From positions 1 through 43,585 of the forward strand of contig JAISDX010000136.1 in assembly GCA_031264465.1 (NCBI GenBank): a stretch of DNA of 43,585 nt. The letters run 5' to 3'. Position 1 is the first letter of the stretch. Every line of letters starts with the position of its first letter. Made by a program: the position numbers and the translations under genes. Below are positions 1-7,966 of the stretch, in pieces. The notes under the pieces were generated by a model. That model was not told where the DNA came from and ran no database searches. It worked only from the letters and a program-made list of their open reading frames with translations. The stretch is from Deltaproteobacteria bacterium (GTDB lineage Bacteria; Desulfobacterota; Desulfovibrionia; Desulfovibrionales; Desulfovibrionaceae).

Positions 1-1463
1 CCGCCGGCAATATCGTCTTCCGTGGCCGGCCGCACTTCCAGGCTGACGCGCCGGGCGCTCCGCCCGCTCACGGCCTGCACCGCGTTGATCAGCACGTTGT
101 AAAAAGCCCGGTAAAGCAAGTCCTTGTCGCCGGTAAGCATGAAGGCGCCGGGTGTTGCCCCGCCGTCTTCGGTCATATAGGTTTTGGCCAGGTCCACCTT
201 GTTGGCGGAAAGCTCCGGCCCCAAAAAGGTCAAAACCTGTTCGAGCACCGCTAGGATGTCCACCGGATCCTGCCGCAGCGCCTTGGGCCGAGCATAGTCG
301 AGAAAGTCGGTGACGGTCTGCGAAAGCCGGCGGCTTTCGTCATAAATTGCCTGCAGGATACCCGCGCTGGTCTGGTCCGTTTCCTTGGTGCGGCCCAGCA
401 GGAACTGGGCGCTGGAGCAGATGATGCCCAAGGGGTTGCGTATTTCGTGGGCAATGCCGGCAATAACCCGCCCCATGCCGGCCAGTTTTTCATGCTGGTG
501 CAGAAGCTGAAGCAGGCGTTCCTTTTCGCTGACCCTGGCTTCAAGCGCCTTCTCGGCCCTGGTCAGGAAAAACACCATGATCAGGAAAATCAGCAGGCAG
601 GAGGTCAGCACCACGGCAATCAGGGTGCGTTGGAACTGAATTACGGCGATCATGTCCGCGGTAATGTCCTGGGTGAAGGCCAGCACTCCCATGACCGGCC
701 CGTCCTCCATGGATGAATTGAGCCGGTTTTCAATGCGCAAGGCGGCCGTGGTACGCAGGATGAAAGAGCCGGGCTCCAGGTTCAGGGTGAAGAAGGCTTC
801 AAACATGGAAGTTGTGCTGTCCAGGCTGAAGATGGGATCCTGGGAATCCATGGCGATTTTGATTTCCGGCGTGTCCAGGTCCGGGCGGCCGAGGTCTTCA
901 ATGTTGATGGTGTAGGTGACCACGTTGTTGTAGTCGTAAATGCGCAAGTCCTGCACGTTCATGCCGTGGATGGCCTGGCGTACCAGTTGATCCAGGCGTT
1001 CATACTGGGCCGGCTGGCGCAGCGCGATGCGCCCGAAGCCGACCAGGGTCGGCAGGGTGAAGCGCCGGTAAATCTGGTGGTTGAGGTTGTCGCTCAGAAG
1101 GGCGGCAAACTCGTACTGCTTGGTAAGCAATACCTGCCTGGCATTGTTGCCAATCATCAGGCACAGGAAAACAGATAAGCCAACGATAAGTACAAGAAAC
1201 ACCCAGGCCAGGTAGCGGGACATGCTGCCGGAGCGCATTTCCGTAGCGCTGCCGAAGTCGAGCGCCGGTTCGGCCGCGCTGCCGGCGGTTGCGGCCGAAG
1301 TGCTGAAAGTTACGCCCCGGCCGGGCGGGTGTTTGGCGGCCTTGTCCGCGCCGCCGGCCGCGCCGGGTTTGTGGTCCGCCAGTTTGGCGGCAAGGCGCCG
1401 CAACGGCCGCGGGAACAGGCTGGAAAACACCTTGCCGGTTTTACCCTGGTAGTCCAGTGCCAT
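1..1463 (-). CDS. Sensor histidine kinase, C-terminus cut by window edge
   Basis: This is a membrane sensor kinase of a two-component system, read leftward and truncated by the left edge, with about 487 codons visible. A polar Ala/Gly-rich N-terminus of about 80 residues precedes a first membrane helix (about 84-104). An extracytoplasmic sensing region of about 160 residues follows, then a second helix (about 270-295), and the dimerisation/phosphoacceptor segment with the H-box motif AGIAHEIRNPLG near residue 338. The N-box (YNVLINAVQAV) of the ATPase domain appears just before the cut. The H-box style resembles NtrB/AtoS/ZraS kinases, which often partner sigma-54 activators; that partnership is an inference. 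The ATG at 1463 has AAGGAA 5 bases upstream. It lies 31 bases after pgi and is probably cotranscribed with it. The signal sensed is unknown. Confidence 0.9.
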   Translation of the reverse strand, partial: MALDYQGKTGKVFSSLFPRPLRRLAAKLADHKPGAAGGADKAAKHPPGRGVTFSTSAATAGSAAEPALDFGSATEMRSGSMSRYLAWVFLVLIVGLSVFLCLMIGNNARQVLLTKQYEFAALLSDNLNHQIYRRFTLPTLVGFGRIALRQPAQYERLDQLVRQAIHGMNVQDLRIYDYNNVVTYTINIEDLGRPDLDTPEIKIAMDSQDPIFSLDSTTSMFEAFFTLNLEPGSFILRTTAALRIENRLNSSMEDGPVMGVLAFTQDITADMIAVIQFQRTLIAVVLTSCLLIFLIMVFFLTRAEKALEARVSEKERLLQLLHQHEKLAGMGRVIAGIAHEIRNPLGIICSSAQFLLGRTKETDQTSAGILQAIYDESRRLSQTVTDFLDYARPKALRQDPVDILAVLEQVLTFLGPELSANKVDLAKTYMTEDGGATPGAFMLTGDKDLLYRAFYNVLINAVQAVSGRSARRVSLEVRPATEDDIAG

Positions 1464-1494
1464 ACCTGTTCCTTGCGCGGCGGTGCTGCATGCT

Positions 1495-2865
1495 CTAAAA
1501 GGCCTGGGCTTCGTCCGGGGCCGCGAAGTAGTTGTTCAGGGCTTCTTCTTCGGCCGCGTATCCGGGCGCGCCCAAGCGGGCGTTGGCCAGGCGCTTGCCG
1601 TATTCCACGGCCGGCTGGTCCAGGGGGTTGATCTCGAGCAGCCAGCCGGTGAACAGGGTGGCCAGCTCCAGGAGGGCGATCAGGCCGCCGGCGGCCCGCT
1701 CGTCGGTCCGGCCCATGGCGAGGCGGACGAGCGGCATGTTCTGGGCGGCCATGGCGCCAAGCGTGCCGACGGCCTCGGCCGCCAACAGGTCGCCGAAGCG
1801 CCGGCCCTTGAGGTAGGACCATTTTTCCGGCATGGGGACGGCGTCGCCAACTCCGAACTTGCGCCCTTGGGGCAGGCTGGGGCTTTCCAGGAAAAGGCAG
1901 CCCTTGTCCTTGGGGCCGTCCAGAAACATCTGGAGCGTGGAGTGCTGGTCTGTCACCCCCACAGCCCGGATGGGCATGGAACCCTTGCCTTCCTTGCCCA
2001 GGCTTTCGGCCCAGAGCTGGCAGAACCAGTCGCCAAAACAGGCCCAGGCCGGGATGTAGCTGAAAAAGAGCAGTTGGCTGTATTCGGCGTCCATGAGCGC
2101 CCTGGCCCAGCAGGCCAGCCGCCAGGCTGGGTGGGAACCCAGCGCCGCCGGGTTTTTCACCAGCGGTTCCGTCACCTCGGCCGCGCCCTGGAGCAGGGCT
2201 TTCCAGTCCAGGCCGCAAAAATGCGCCGGCACCAGGCCAACGGCCGAGAGCACCGAGTAGCGCCCGCCCAGGTGATCCGGCACCGGCAGGCTGCACAGGT
2301 TGCGGTCGCGCGCTTCCTGGCGCAGGGCGCCGCCGGTTTCGTCGGTGACCAGCAGAACATGATTCGTCCAGTCCTGGCTGAGAGCTTTCACCAGCCAGTC
2401 GCGCACCAGGAAGTATTGAGCCATGGTTTCAATGGTGCCGCCGGATTTGGAAACGGCCACCACCAGAGTTTCCCACGGGTTAAGGCGGTCAAGCCAGGCA
2501 TCCAGGCAGGCGGCGTCCACGTTGTCGGCTATCCAGAGCCAGGGACCTTTGTGCCCGGGCCAATCCTGCTCCGGCATAAAGGCTTTTTGCAGTGCCCGGG
2601 GGCCTAGGGCCGAACCGCCAATACCGAGGAGCAGCAAGTGCTTGAAGCCGCTTGCGCTCTTTTGGAATGAAGCCATGATGTCCGGCAGGGCGGCTTCCAG
2701 GCTGGCGCGGTAAGGCAGGTTGATGAAGGGCAGGGTGCCAGCGGCCAGTTCCCGAGCCAGGCGCCCGGCCGGCCCCTGGGCGAGAGTTTGCAGATTTTCC
2801 CAAAGTGCGCGTTGCGGTTGCAGGCGGCCGCTCAGGGCCTGTCCCCAATGCAAATTGTTGCCCAT
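1495..2865 (-). CDS. pgi: Glucose-6-phosphate isomerase
   Basis: This enzyme interconverts glucose-6-phosphate and fructose-6-phosphate in glycolysis and gluconeogenesis, in the cytoplasm. The 456-residue product carries the sugar-phosphate-binding SIS motifs GIGGSALGPRALQ and VAVSKSGGTIETMAQ, typical of the family. It matches the shorter bacterial form (about 450 residues, as in Bacillus) rather than the 549-residue E. coli enzyme. The ATG at 2865 is preceded by AAGGAG 6 bases away, which decides the start. It is downstream of the aminotransferase gene (75-base gap) and upstream of the histidine kinase (31-base gap), all leftward. The identification is secure. A link to the fructose-2,6-bisphosphate enzyme at 20528-21748 is metabolic only. 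Confidence 0.95.
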   Translation of the reverse strand: MGNNLHWGQALSGRLQPQRALWENLQTLAQGPAGRLARELAAGTLPFINLPYRASLEAALPDIMASFQKSASGFKHLLLLGIGGSALGPRALQKAFMPEQDWPGHKGPWLWIADNVDAACLDAWLDRLNPWETLVVAVSKSGGTIETMAQYFLVRDWLVKALSQDWTNHVLLVTDETGGALRQEARDRNLCSLPVPDHLGGRYSVLSAVGLVPAHFCGLDWKALLQGAAEVTEPLVKNPAALGSHPAWRLACWARALMDAEYSQLLFFSYIPAWACFGDWFCQLWAESLGKEGKGSMPIRAVGVTDQHSTLQMFLDGPKDKGCLFLESPSLPQGRKFGVGDAVPMPEKWSYLKGRRFGDLLAAEAVGTLGAMAAQNMPLVRLAMGRTDERAAGGLIALLELATLFTGWLLEINPLDQPAVEYGKRLANARLGAPGYAAEEEALNNYFAAPDEAQAF

Positions 2866-2940
2866 AAAGCTTTCTCCTTTGGGTTGTGGTACTCCGGCAT
2901 GGCAATTTGGCGCAGTGATTAAAATATTGCCCGCCAGCCC

Positions 2941-4125
2941 TTAGCCGAAGCTTTTATTCTTGAAGAGCACCTGCCCGACCCGGTCCAAGGCTTTGGCCAG
3001 GGTTTCGTCGTCCGTGGCGTAGGAAAGGCGCAGGCAGTTGTCGTCGCCAAAAGCCTCGCCCGGCACCATGGCAACCCCGGCCCGGTCCATGAGCGCCTTG
3101 CACATGGTCATGGAGTCCGGCATGTTGCTGGTGTAAAGTTCATGCATGTCCGGGAACAGGTAAAAGGCGCCGTCCGGCGTGGGGCAGGTGACGCCGGGCC
3201 AGGTATTGATGATTTCCATGGCCAGGTTGCGGCGGCGCAGGAAGGCCTGGCGCATCAGCTCGCGGCTGTCCGTTTCAATGGTCAGGGCGGCCAGGGCGGC
3301 TTTCTGGGCAATGGAGCAGACGTTGGAACTGCTCTGGCCCTGCAACTTGTTGCAGGCTTTGATCAGCTCGTGCTGGGCCAGCATGTAGCCCACCCGCCAG
3401 CCGGTCATGGCGTAGGACTTGGCCACGCCGTTGATCAGCGCGAAGTTGTCCGGGTGTTTGCGCCACCAGGGGCAGATGCTGGCATGTTCGGCCGGGGCGT
3501 AAATGAGCTGCTCGTAAATTTCGTCGGATACCATGAAGGTTCTGGTATCCACCGCCCACTGGGCCAGCGCGTCCAGCTCGGCCTGGGTGTAGGTCGCGCC
3601 GGTGGGGTTGGAGGGCGAGTTGATGATGCACATCCTGGTTTTGGGCGTGCGGTGCCGCTCCAGGTCCGCAGGGGTGACCTTGAAGTGTTTTTTCACGCCG
3701 GAAGGTACAATCACGGCCACACCGCCGGCCAGTTCCACCATGGGCGGGTAGCTCACCCAGTAGGGCGCGGGAATGAGCACTTCGTCGCCCGGGTTGATGG
3801 CGGACTGGAAGAGGTTGTACAGGCAGTGCTTGCCGCCGTTGGAAATGATTACATGCTCCGGCAGGCTCCCGGCCCCGGATTTGTTAAAGTAGTCGGAAAC
3901 GGCCTTGCGCAGTTCCATGATGCCCGGAACGGCGGTGTACTTGGTAAACCCTTCATTAATGGCGTCTATGGCCGCCTGGCTGATATAGTCGGGCGTATCG
4001 AAGTCGGGCTCGCCAACGGAAAGGCTGATAATTTCCCGGCCAGAGGCCCTGAGCTCCTGGGCCAGAGTGGCTGTGGCCAGGGTGGCTGATGGTTTTAGCT
4101 GCAAAACTCGGTGTGCAAGCTGCAT
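2941..4125 (-). CDS. Pyridoxal-phosphate aspartate aminotransferase (class I)
   Basis: This is a fold-type I, class I aminotransferase, most like prokaryotic AspC/AatA enzymes that interconvert aspartate and 2-oxoglutarate with oxaloacetate and glutamate. The 394 residues include the SVGEPDF N-terminal motif, the substrate/PLP motif NSPSNPTGA (about 169-177), VSDEIYE with the pyridine-N aspartate at 201, and the Schiff-base lysine K236 in GVAKSYAMTGWRVGY, followed by the usual arginine. GGGAG lies 5 bases after which ATG 4125 begins; a second ATG five bases upstream is out of frame. Exact substrate choice (aspartate versus aromatic or alanine) cannot be read from the sequence. It is followed by pgi on the same strand. 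Confidence 0.9.
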   Translation of the reverse strand: MQLAHRVLQLKPSATLATATLAQELRASGREIISLSVGEPDFDTPDYISQAAIDAINEGFTKYTAVPGIMELRKAVSDYFNKSGAGSLPEHVIISNGGKHCLYNLFQSAINPGDEVLIPAPYWVSYPPMVELAGGVAVIVPSGVKKHFKVTPADLERHRTPKTRMCIINSPSNPTGATYTQAELDALAQWAVDTRTFMVSDEIYEQLIYAPAEHASICPWWRKHPDNFALINGVAKSYAMTGWRVGYMLAQHELIKACNKLQGQSSSNVCSIAQKAALAALTIETDSRELMRQAFLRRRNLAMEIINTWPGVTCPTPDGAFYLFPDMHELYTSNMPDSMTMCKALMDRAGVAMVPGEAFGDDNCLRLSYATDDETLAKALDRVGQVLFKNKSFG

Positions 4126-4245
4126 TGCATCTCCCTTTTTCAGTTTAAGATTGCGGGTAAAATCTTCAGCTTTCCCGCGCTATCGCTGAAATTCTCTATT
4201 CAAAAAGCGCTTCAAGTTTAACAGGTAACGCTACGCATGTAAACG

Positions 4246-4263
4246 TTTCGAAAGTGTTTCGAA
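4246..4263. repeat. Tandem TTTCGAA palindromes one helical turn apart
   Basis: In the 267-base gap between rnhA and the aminotransferase gene, the heptamer TTTCGAA (core palindrome TTCGAA) occurs at 4246-4252 and 4257-4263, an 11-base period. Such same-face repeats often bind a dimeric regulator. The position is about 120 bases upstream of the aminotransferase start, so it could regulate that gene; this is inference. The gap also holds a perfect inverted repeat GAGGAAAT-C-ATTTCCTC at 4335-4351 and a bulged hairpin at about 4280-4312 (GGAGC with GCTCC, inner ATTTCA with TGAAAT). I see no clear -35/-10 pair and no T-tract terminator for rnhA. Confidence 0.4.
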
Positions 4264-4392
4264 TGTGGAGAATACGGCTGGAGCAATAGATATTTCATGC
4301 TTGAAATGCTCCGATTTATTTTCCGGGTGGTGCGGAGGAAATCATTTCCTCGGCCGGATCCAGGTCGGAACCTTGGCCGCCGGCGGCAAAAA

Positions 4393-4860
4393 CTATTTCC
4401 CAAAACCAGAATCCTCTGGCAATCCCGTGCCAAGGGCGGCCTGGCGGGCCAGGGCGTCCACGAGTTCGTTTTCCGGGTGTCCGTCGTGGCCGCGCACCCA
4501 GAGGAGTTTCGGGGAGTATTTTTTCAGCAGCGGGAGGAACTGTTCCCAGAGGTCGCGGTTGAGCACGTCTTTTTTGTCGGCTTTTTTCCAGCCCCGGGCC
4601 TGCCAGCTTTGCAGCCAGCGTTTGTTGACGGCATCGCAGAGGTAGCGGGAATCGGTGTAGAGCTCGACCGGGCAGGGGCGTTTCAGGGCTTCCAGACCCC
4701 TGATGGCGGCGGTCAGCTCCATGCGGTTGTTGGTGGTGAGGCGAAAGCCGCCGCAAAGCTCCCTGCGTTGCGCGCCGTATTCCAGGAGGGCCGCCCAGCC
4801 GCCCGGGCCAGGGTTGCCCAGGCAGGAGCCGTCCGAGTAGATGCGGACACGGTCGCTCAT
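4393..4860 (-). CDS. rnhA: Ribonuclease HI
   Basis: RNase HI cleaves the RNA strand of RNA-DNA hybrids, removing R-loops and replication primers in the cytoplasm. The 155-residue product has the complete metal-binding tetrad: D10 in YSDGSCLGNPG, E48 in NNRMEL, D70 in YTDSRYL and D135 in NELVDALA, plus the loop histidine H125 in VRGHDGHPEN. Length equals the E. coli enzyme. The start ATG at 4860 overlaps the stop of the upstream membrane-anchored gene (ATGA), so the two are translationally coupled. Identification is secure. Confidence 0.97.
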   Translation of the reverse strand: MSDRVRIYSDGSCLGNPGPGGWAALLEYGAQRRELCGGFRLTTNNRMELTAAIRGLEALKRPCPVELYTDSRYLCDAVNKRWLQSWQARGWKKADKKDVLNRDLWEQFLPLLKKYSPKLLWVRGHDGHPENELVDALARQAALGTGLPEDSGFGK

Positions 4861-5396
4861 GGCCGCCCTCCTTGTTCCTGGCTGGCCACCAGTTCTCCCA
4901 TGCGGCTTTCCAGGCGTTCCAGAACGGTGATCAGGCCTTTTTCCCAGGCTTTGGCGTCAAAGGCCGGGCGCATGACTTCGTCGCGCAGGCCGAGCAGGAA
5001 GGGGTAACCCAGCGCATCCTGCCAGGCTTTGGGCATGTAGAGCTCAAACTGGGCGCTGCCCGGGCAGACGCCCACCAGGAGAGTGTCGGCGATGGCGTCC
5101 GAAGGGGTGATCGGCAGCGGGCTTATTTTTATTTGGATTTTATTGCCGTATTTTTCGTCGATGCGGCCCATGACCGCGCCGGCTTCTTCTTTATACCCGT
5201 AAGCGAGCAGGCCGGACTTGTCGGTGATGCGGCCCTCGATGTTGAATTTCTGAACGTAACGGTTGCTGTTTTCCCAAAACCCCCAGCAGACCAGAGCGAT
5301 GCAGAGCGTCATGAGGAAAGTGCGGATAAACCGTTCCCTGGCGCTGTATCTGAAACCGGCCGGCAGGGTTGGTTTGAGCTTGCGGAGAAAAAACAA
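4857..5396 (-). CDS. Membrane-anchored protein of unknown function, TTG start
   Basis: I do not recognise this 179-residue protein with certainty. It has a basic N-terminus (residues 1-25), one membrane helix at about 26-43 (TFLMTLCIALVCWGFW), and a soluble remainder of about 135 residues presumably outside the cytoplasm. The soluble part begins ITDKSGLLAYGYKEEAGAVM followed by KIQIKISP, then a stretch around DTLLVGVCPGSAQFELYM. That pattern weakly recalls TPM-type domains, but I would not assign it. The start is a TTG at 5396, chosen because GAGAGG lies 5 bases upstream and no in-frame ATG fits. It overlaps rnhA by 4 bases and is the first gene of that pair. The upstream region is GC-rich and palindromic. 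Confidence 0.75.
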   Translation of the reverse strand: MFFLRKLKPTLPAGFRYSARERFIRTFLMTLCIALVCWGFWENSNRYVQKFNIEGRITDKSGLLAYGYKEEAGAVMGRIDEKYGNKIQIKISPLPITPSDAIADTLLVGVCPGSAQFELYMPKAWQDALGYPFLLGLRDEVMRPAFDAKAWEKGLITVLERLESRMGELVASQEQGGRP

Positions 5397-5562
5397 TGAA
5401 ACCTCTCTTCAAAAACGGCCCGCTTGGGCGCCGGCCGGCGCCGTGACGCGGCCCGGCGCGCCGTGGGGCCGCAAGCAGGCGAATTGTTGGGATATTGCCA
5501 ATTCCGCCAGGGTCGCGTGGCGTTATTAGACCAGTCTTGACGCATGCGGAAAAACATGGGAA

Positions 5563-5578
5563 TTTACAAAGTTGTAAA
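5563..5578. promoter_or_regulatory. Inverted repeat TTTACAA-AG-TTGTAAA, candidate operator
   Basis: Two perfect 7-base arms separated by two bases lie immediately upstream of the candidate hflK promoter, about 30 bases ahead of its TATAAA box. The size and position suit binding of a dimeric regulator. I cannot name the regulator; it is not an E. coli-type CRP site. The candidate is supported only by symmetry and location. Confidence 0.4.
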
Positions 5579-5583
5579 AGTTC

Positions 5584-5611
5584 TTGGGCATGGGCACAGG
5601 CAGTCTATAAA
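5584..5611 (+). promoter_or_regulatory. Candidate sigma-70-type promoter for hflK
   Basis: TTGGGC at 5584-5589 and TATAAA at 5606-5611 are separated by 16 bases. The -10 box is good and the -35 box fair. The predicted transcript would have a 5' leader of roughly 155 bases before the hflK ATG at 5776. No heat-shock-type -10 box was seen. Confidence 0.4.
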
Positions 5612-5775
5612 CGGGACGGTTTTTTGGCAAGCACGATGTGCCTCGCAGAGCGTTTCAAGTGTGAAATGCTCTCTATGGATATCCAGGGCTCGTTTCCGGG
5701 TGTTCGGGGCGGGCTGAAACCTTCGGCGGCATTTTTCGGCATGGTCGGCCGAAAAGTCTCCGGCAAGGAGCCTAT

Positions 5776-7029
5776 ATGAATTGGGATTGGGACAAGCTGC
5801 AGGAAAAACGCCAGCGGCAAAGCGGGCAGCAGCCTCCGAAAAAAGATCCGGAGCGGCCGGAGCGTGAAGACGCCGACTCGCCCATTGATTTTGAAGCTGA
5901 AAGAAGGAAACGGGCCGGCCGGGACTCCGGGCGCGACATCTGGGGCCGGGCCGTAAACCGTTCCCGCAGCGGTGGCGGCGGTTCAGGCGGTGGTGGCGGC
6001 GGCGGTTTGGGCGGAGCTTGGGGCCGTATGCGCAAGAATCCGTTTTCTTTTGTTAAAATTTGCATTGTTCTGGGGGTGCTGGTGGTCATCTGGCTGGCCA
6101 CCGGAATTTTTATTGTGGAGCCCGGCGAAAAAGGCGTGGTGCTGCGCTTCGGACGGCATGCGCGCACGGTTGAGTCCGGCCCGCATTACCACCTGCCCTA
6201 CCCCATTGAAACCGTGCTCACCCTGGACGTGCGCCAGGTGCACCGCCTGGAAATCGGCTTCAGCCGTGTCAAGACGCGCGAAGGGCGCGAAGAGCGCCGC
6301 AGTATCCCCGATGAAGCGGCCATGCTCACCGGCGACGAAAACATCGTTTACGTGCACTTCACCGTGCAATACCAAATTCAGGAGCCGGAAGACTTCCTGT
6401 TCCGCTCCGACATGCAACTGCACAATGTGGCCGGCGGCGGGATTTTTTCCGGCACGGTCAAGAGCGCGGCCGAATCGACCATGCGCGAAGTTATCGGCAA
6501 CAGCAAAATTGACGACGCCATTTACGGCAGCAAGGACGTGATTCAGGACAAGAGCCGCGAGCTTTTGCAGAATATCCTGAACCGCTATCACACCGGCGTG
6601 CACATTCAGAACGTGCAGCTCATGGACGTTCTGCCTCCGCCCGACGTTGACGCGGCCTTTAAAGACCTGATCAACGCGCGCGAGGAAAAAATCCGCTTCA
6701 TCAACGAAGCCGGGGCCTACCGCAACGACATCATTCCGAAGGCGCGCGGCGAGGCGGCGGAAACCCTGAACCGGGCCGAGGCCTACAAGGTCGCCAACGT
6801 TCAAAAAGCGCAGGGCGAAGCCTCCCGCTTCCTGAGCATGGTGGCCGAGTACAACAAGGCCAAGGACATAACCAAAAAGCGCCTGTACCTTGAAGCCATG
6901 GAGGAGATTCTTTCTTCTCCGGATCTTGAAAAAATCATCATCGGCCAGGATACCGGCAAGAACGTGCTGCCGTACCTGCCCCTGGACCGGACCGGCAAAC
7001 CGGCCCAGTCCGGCGGACGCGCAAATTAG
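5776..7029 (+). CDS. hflK: HflK, membrane modulator of FtsH protease
   Basis: HflK is a SPFH/prohibitin-family membrane protein that forms a large complex with HflC around the FtsH protease and modulates its access to membrane substrates. The 417-residue product has a charged N-terminus (1-55), a glycine/serine-rich stretch (about 60-80), one membrane helix (about 95-115, VLGVLVVIWLATGIFIV), then the SPFH domain beginning EPGEKGVVLRFGRH. A long helical part rich in Glu/Ala (about 310-370) follows. AAGGAG lies 5 bases upstream of the ATG. hflC follows after 15 bases, as is usual, so the pair is cotranscribed. The identification is strong from sequence and context. Confidence 0.95.
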   Translation: MNWDWDKLQEKRQRQSGQQPPKKDPERPEREDADSPIDFEAERRKRAGRDSGRDIWGRAVNRSRSGGGGSGGGGGGGLGGAWGRMRKNPFSFVKICIVLGVLVVIWLATGIFIVEPGEKGVVLRFGRHARTVESGPHYHLPYPIETVLTLDVRQVHRLEIGFSRVKTREGREERRSIPDEAAMLTGDENIVYVHFTVQYQIQEPEDFLFRSDMQLHNVAGGGIFSGTVKSAAESTMREVIGNSKIDDAIYGSKDVIQDKSRELLQNILNRYHTGVHIQNVQLMDVLPPPDVDAAFKDLINAREEKIRFINEAGAYRNDIIPKARGEAAETLNRAEAYKVANVQKAQGEASRFLSMVAEYNKAKDITKKRLYLEAMEEILSSPDLEKIIIGQDTGKNVLPYLPLDRTGKPAQSGGRAN

Positions 7030-7044
7030 GGAGAATGAATAATA

Positions 7045-7905
7045 ATGAACAAGTTTGCAATTACCGTCATTCTCCTGGTGGGTATTTTCGGCGTGGCCAT
7101 AAGCCAGAGCCTGTTCATCGTAAGCGAGACCGAGCGCGCCATCGTGCTGCAGCTCGGCGAACCGGTGCGCGGCATTTCCGACCCGGGCCTGCATTTCAAG
7201 CTGCCGTTCATCCAGAACGTGACCTTTCTGGAAAAGCGCATTCTGAGCTACGACGCGGCCCGGGCCTCGGCCTACACCAGTGACAACAAGAACATCGTTC
7301 TGGAAAACTTCACCCGCTGGCGCATCAAGGATACGCCCAAGGATACGCTGGAGTTTTACAAGACGCTGCGCACGGTCAGCCGGGCCCAGGCCGCGCTGGG
7401 TGACATTATCAACGCCGAAATGCACGTGGTTGTGGGCCGTTATACCTTGACGGAAATCATCACCACCAAGCGGCAGGAAATCATGCGCAAAGTCATTGAA
7501 GAGGCCAACAAAAAGAGCAGCGAGTACGGCGTTGAAGTGGTGGACGTGCGTATTAAGCGTGCCGACCTGCCCGACGCCAACCAGCAGGCTGTTTTTGAAC
7601 GCATGCGCGCCGAGCGTGTCCGGCTGGCCACCCAGTATCGTTCCGAAGGGCGCGAAGAGGAGCGCGTGATCAAGTCCACGGCCGAGTTGGAGCGTACCAG
7701 GCTTTTGTCCGAAGCGCGCAACAAGGCCCAGGTGATAATGGGCGAGGGCGACGCCGAGGCAATTCGCATTTTTGCTGAAGCCCTCTCCACGTCGCCGGAG
7801 TTTTATGAGTTTTCGCGTTCACTGGAAGCCTATAAAAAGAGCCTCAAGGAGAATACCCGCTTGCTGCTGCCCTTGGGTTCCGAGTATTTGAAACACTTTA
7901 ATTAA
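7045..7905 (+). CDS. hflC: HflC, partner of HflK
   Basis: HflC is the second SPFH subunit of the HflKC complex that surrounds FtsH in the inner membrane. The 286-residue product starts with a membrane helix (about 4-22, FAITVILLVGIFGVAISQSL) followed by IVSETERAIVLQLGEPV, the typical HflC entry into the SPFH fold, and has a long charged helix at about 165-240. The ATG at 7045 is preceded by AGGGAG. A near ATG at 7035 is in another frame and rejected. It lies 15 bases after hflK and 61 bases before the regulator gene. Confidence 0.95.
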   Translation: MNKFAITVILLVGIFGVAISQSLFIVSETERAIVLQLGEPVRGISDPGLHFKLPFIQNVTFLEKRILSYDAARASAYTSDNKNIVLENFTRWRIKDTPKDTLEFYKTLRTVSRAQAALGDIINAEMHVVVGRYTLTEIITTKRQEIMRKVIEEANKKSSEYGVEVVDVRIKRADLPDANQQAVFERMRAERVRLATQYRSEGREEERVIKSTAELERTRLLSEARNKAQVIMGEGDAEAIRIFAEALSTSPEFYEFSRSLEAYKKSLKENTRLLLPLGSEYLKHFN

Positions 7906-7966
7906 GGAAACGCCGCAATAAGCAAGTTTAGTCTGATTGATGCCGGAAGGATATAAGGGGGTTTGA

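Larger units (their letters stand above)
5397..5775. other. Divergent intergenic region upstream of hflK
   Basis: This 379-base region separates the leftward membrane-protein/rnhA pair from the rightward hflKC genes. Near the left gene there is a perfect 16-base palindrome GGCGCCGGCCGGCGCC at 5427-5442 and a 10-base one, CGGCGCGCCG, at 5454-5463, likely folding in the leader of the leftward transcript. A 16-base inverted repeat at 5563-5578 and a possible promoter at 5584-5611 serve the right side and are listed separately. Nothing in it looks like a gene; the short ORFs here have no recognisable product. Confidence 0.6.

Noticed and set aside
1483-2607. 374-codon plus-strand open frame across pgi
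   Set aside because: It is antisense to a secure glucose-6-phosphate isomerase; long shadow frames are expected in GC-rich coding DNA and it has no family motif.
4424-4440. Sigma-54-like sequence on the minus strand inside rnhA (TTGGCACG...TTGCC)
   Set aside because: The GG-GC spacing is 9 rather than 10 bases and it lies within coding sequence, so it is probably chance.
5983-7425. 480-codon minus-strand open frame across hflK and hflC
   Set aside because: It spans the junction of two clear genes on the other strand; no motif is recognisable.
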